Shown: positions 62,037-64,000 of the stretch, in pieces | How the letters are laid out: every line of letters begins with the position of its first letter | Position numbering within the stretch: position 1 is the first letter of the stretch | Assembly (NCBI RefSeq): GCF_005938215.1 | Contig: NZ_VCPD01000001.1 | Coordinates: 806,001-870,000, forward strand | From: Ruegeria sediminis | GTDB lineage: Bacteria; Pseudomonadota; Alphaproteobacteria; Rhodobacterales; Rhodobacteraceae | Reading direction: 5' to 3' | DNA: 64,000 nucleotides | Translations under genes and position numbers: made by a program | The notes under the pieces: generated by a model | Databases searched by the model: none | What the model saw: only the letters and a program-made list of their open reading frames with translations | Told to the model about the DNA's origin: nothing

Positions 62037-63343
62037 GCTGCGACCTCGACACCACCGGCCAGCATCTCGCGGGCCAAACCGCCGAGCCCGTCGACGCGAA
62101 GTCGGACGTTCAAGTTCTCCGTGCCGATGTCGACGCGTTCGACCAGCAGAGCTACGATCCGCGCCTGTTCAGCCGGAAAGAGCTCGTCCCAGAGCGGCTC
62201 GAACTGCTGCAGGGCAGCTCGCGCGTCGGCCTCGGTGATATCGTCAGCGTGGGTGCGCGCCGCCTTCCATGTCCCCGCCACGATCTCGGGCTGGCGGAAC
62301 ACTGCGCGAAGCTGGTCAATGACGGCGGCTTCGATTTCACCAGCCGGGACACGCCCCACGGGACACGAACCGGCGCCATGCTTCAACACCGTCTGGCTGA
62401 CATAGTAGCGGTAGAGTTTTCCGCCCTTGCGCGTGTGGGTTGGCGAGAAGGCCGCGCCGTCGGGACCGAACAGCAGCCCCTTCAGCAGCGCTGGCGTCTT
62501 TGCGCGGGTGCGGGCAGCGCGTTTGCGGGGGCTCTCTTTCAAGATGGTGTGGACACGGTCCCAAGTCCCGCGGTCGATGATGGCGTCGTGTTCGCCGGGG
62601 TAGCTGTCGCCTTTGTGGACCGCCTCGCCGATGTAGGCGCGGTTGTTCAGCATCCGGTACAGGTATTTCTTGTCGATCCGGTTGCCGCGCGGTGTCTGGA
62701 TGCCGCGTTTCGCGACCTCGCGGGCCAGTTCGGTGCCCGAGCCGATCTCGAGGAACCGGGCAAAGATCAATCGGACATGCTCGGCGCGTTCCTCGTCGAT
62801 GACCAGCTTGCGGTTCTCGACGCGATAACCATAGGGCGGGACGCCGCCCATCCACATACCCTTCTTCCGGCTCGCGGCAAACTTGTCGCGGATGCGCTCG
62901 GCCGTCACCTCGCGCTCGAACTGGGCGAAGCTGAGCAGGATGTTCAGCGTCAGCCGTCCCATGGACGTAGTCGTGTTGAAGGACTGGGTCACCGAGACGA
63001 AGGTCACGGTATTCCGGTCGAACACCTCGACCAGCTTGGCGAAGTCAGCGAGTGAACGGCTGAGGCGGTCGATCTTGTAGACCACGACCACGTCGACGAG
63101 CCCGTCCTCGATGTCGTCGGTGAGCCGCTGCAAGCCGGGGCGATCCAGCGTGCCGCCGGAAATGCCGCCGTCGTCATACTGATCGCGGACCAGCACCCAA
63201 CCCTCTGAGCGCTGACTGGCGATATAGGCCTCGCAAGCCTCACGCTGCGCGTGCAGCGAGTTGAACTCCTGGTCGAGCCCTTCCTCGGAGGATTTCCGGG
63301 TGTAGATGGCGCAGCGCTGCTTCCGGACGATCGGCTTCGTCAT
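62033..63343 (-). CDS. Large serine recombinase
   Basis: 436 residues from ATG 63343. N-terminal resolvase catalytic domain with RCAIYTRKSSEEGLDQEFNS, Ser18 or Ser19 as nucleophile, then YKIDRLSRSLADF. Recombinase domain about 165-270 (PPYGYRVENRKLVIDEER). The usual zinc-ribbon CxxC pair is absent (GLLFGPDGAAF, one Cys in the protein), although related roseobacter recombinases share this. Coupled to DUF2924 upstream (ATGA) and the HTH gene downstream. Likely mobilises the element by site-specific recombination. Confidence 0.92.
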   Translation of the reverse strand: MTKPIVRKQRCAIYTRKSSEEGLDQEFNSLHAQREACEAYIASQRSEGWVLVRDQYDDGGISGGTLDRPGLQRLTDDIEDGLVDVVVVYKIDRLSRSLADFAKLVEVFDRNTVTFVSVTQSFNTTTSMGRLTLNILLSFAQFEREVTAERIRDKFAASRKKGMWMGGVPPYGYRVENRKLVIDEERAEHVRLIFARFLEIGSGTELAREVAKRGIQTPRGNRIDKKYLYRMLNNRAYIGEAVHKGDSYPGEHDAIIDRGTWDRVHTILKESPRKRAARTRAKTPALLKGLLFGPDGAAFSPTHTRKGGKLYRYYVSQTVLKHGAGSCPVGRVPAGEIEAAVIDQLRAVFRQPEIVAGTWKAARTHADDITEADARAALQQFEPLWDELFPAEQARIVALLVERVDIGTENLNVRLRVDGLGGLAREMLAGGVEVAA

Positions 63344-63792
63344 GTCCGCGCCCTCCTGTTTTTCAGGCCGAAGAAGACCCACCCGTTCCACCGCGTACCG
63401 GTGATGGCCCGAGCGATGGCCGATAGCGACTTGTACGGCCGGCCCTGCCATTCAAAGCCGTCGGTGGTAACGGTGACGACGTGCTCGGCGCCTTGCCATT
63501 CGCGGATTAGCCGTGTGCCCACGATGGGCATCAGGTCAGCGCGGACGCGGCTCCTCTTGCGGTCGCCGCCATCGAATTCCTCACCAAGCCGTTCCAGCCG
63601 CTTCACCGTTTCCGGCTTCATCCCGCCATAAGCGAGTTCCTGGATGCGGTAAGCGAGCCGGCTTTCGAGATAGCGACGGTTGAAGGGTGGCGGTTCGGTA
63701 TCGAACAACTCGCGCCACTGCTTTTTCAGTTCAGGCGTCGGAGTGGTCTTCAGCGCCACAACACGTGCAGGGATCGGATCAGGGTTTTTCAT
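63340..63792 (-). CDS. DUF2924-family protein
   Basis: 150 residues from ATG 63792, with AGGAGG six bases upstream. DUF2924 features: LKKQWRELFDTEPPPFNRRY, LESRLAYRIQELAYGG, GTRLIREWQGAEHVVTV, DGFEWQGRPYKSLSAIARAI and GTRWNGWVFFGL. Always seen near serine recombinases in alphaproteobacteria; role unknown, perhaps DNA binding. Overlaps the recombinase start and the stop of a further upstream gene by four bases each. Confidence 0.9.
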   Translation of the reverse strand: MKNPDPIPARVVALKTTPTPELKKQWRELFDTEPPPFNRRYLESRLAYRIQELAYGGMKPETVKRLERLGEEFDGGDRKRSRVRADLMPIVGTRLIREWQGAEHVVTVTTDGFEWQGRPYKSLSAIARAITGTRWNGWVFFGLKNRRART

Positions 63793-64000
63793 GCAAACCT
63801 CCTGTTTTCCGACTTGCAGTACCGCTCCGGTTGCCCGGGATGTGTAGCAGATGTTTTTCTCTCTTTTCCTTGTGTCTCCCGATTGTCGCGGTTGCGCATT
63901 CGAAGCCGGATCATCCCAATCGCAAGAACCGCACACAGTTCGCGACGACGCTCCTCCGGTGTCAAAGCCGAAGCCGGTACTGGATTGGATCCGCGTGTCA
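63789..64000 (-). CDS. Small conserved protein of the recombinase module (start beyond the right edge)
   Basis: 70 codons are visible, ending in TGA that overlaps the DUF2924 ATG (ATGA). The readable part begins TRGSNPVPASALTPEERRRE and continues LCAVLAIGMIRLRMRNRD with a basic, unstructured tail. The TPEERRRELxxVLAxGxxRL pattern is familiar from short genes just upstream of DUF2924 genes. Start not visible; function unknown. Confidence 0.65.
   Translation of the reverse strand, partial: TRGSNPVPASALTPEERRRELCAVLAIGMIRLRMRNRDNRETQGKERKTSATHPGQPERYCKSENRRFA

Noticed and set aside
50216..64000. A second copy of the tRNA-Ser 3' end as an attachment site
   Set aside because: I could not find one by eye within the window; it may lie beyond the right edge.
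1..64000. CRISPR arrays, rRNA genes or complete insertion sequences
   Set aside because: No regularly spaced repeats, rRNA-like stretches or transposase genes with terminal repeats were seen.

Overview
The window looks like the chromosome of a Roseobacter-group alphaproteobacterium (Rhodobacteraceae). The evidence is high-GC coding in the first 50 kb, gene order typical of that group (SDR-uvrC-pgsA-moaD-moaE; pyrB plus a dihydroorotase-like gene and plsY; divergent hemE/hemC), an alphaproteobacterial 44-residue aa3 oxidase subunit IV, a DmdC-type acyl-CoA dehydrogenase, and a serine recombinase/DUF2924 module. This is recognition by eye; no database search was run.

Region 1-50 kb is densely packed core genome. 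In order it holds: fdhD (cut by the left edge) and azlCD; a lipoprotein, the oxidase subunit, a secreted protein with a phospholipase A2-like CCxxHD motif, and a membrane glycerophosphodiesterase; acyl-CoA dehydrogenase with an MBL-fold hydrolase; tsaC, yqgE, a DsbD-alpha-like protein and a Nudix hydrolase; an RND efflux pair; moaB, a phosphoesterase and a family-4 uracil-DNA glycosylase lacking most cluster cysteines; a Cys-rich secreted protein; pyrB, two membrane proteins, a degenerate dihydroorotase and plsY; YHS and outer-membrane proteins; gshA, rsmE and ubiA; an OmpA-family cell-envelope pair; moaE, moaD, pgsA and uvrC; a Na/Ca exchanger, an S49 peptidase and an ABC-2 exporter; a CoxG-like protein and a DMT transporter; enoyl-CoA hydratase with a CoA-transferase; hemE/hemC; and a CHASE2 cyclase with a FecR-domain protein. 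A strongly self-complementary stretch of about 124 nt at 46.2 kb, between hemC and the cyclase, looks like an undescribed structured RNA.

A tRNA-Ser(GCU) at 50.2 kb marks the left edge of a region that looks acquired. From there to the right end the DNA is more AT-rich, gene spacing is loose, and degenerate intergenic filler is common. It carries: a secreted protein with seven CX10C repeats; a short cassette of a 45-residue membrane peptide, a winged-helix protein and a ParB-like mini-protein; a cold-shock protein with a fatty-acid desaturase; RidA/OsmC; a LysR regulator divergent from cupin and glutathione-transferase genes behind a perfect 18-bp palindrome; a GlxA-type regulator; an ankyrin-cytochrome c fusion; and a translationally coupled DUF2924/serine-recombinase/HTH module that continues past the right edge.

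The genes form several working groups: molybdenum cofactor supply (fdhD, moaB, moaD, moaE), phospholipid synthesis and turnover (plsY, pgsA, glycerophosphodiesterase and perhaps the PLA2-like protein), tetrapyrrole synthesis (hemE, hemC), thiol and redox handling (gshA, glutathione transferase, OsmC, DsbD-like protein) and DNA repair (uvrC, uracil-DNA glycosylase). The best leads for something new are the structured RNA at 46.2 kb, the membrane-peptide/winged-helix/ParB-like cassette at 52.2-53.3 kb, the seven-repeat CX10C protein next to it, the ankyrin-cytochrome c fusion, and the PLA2-like/glycerophosphodiesterase pair.
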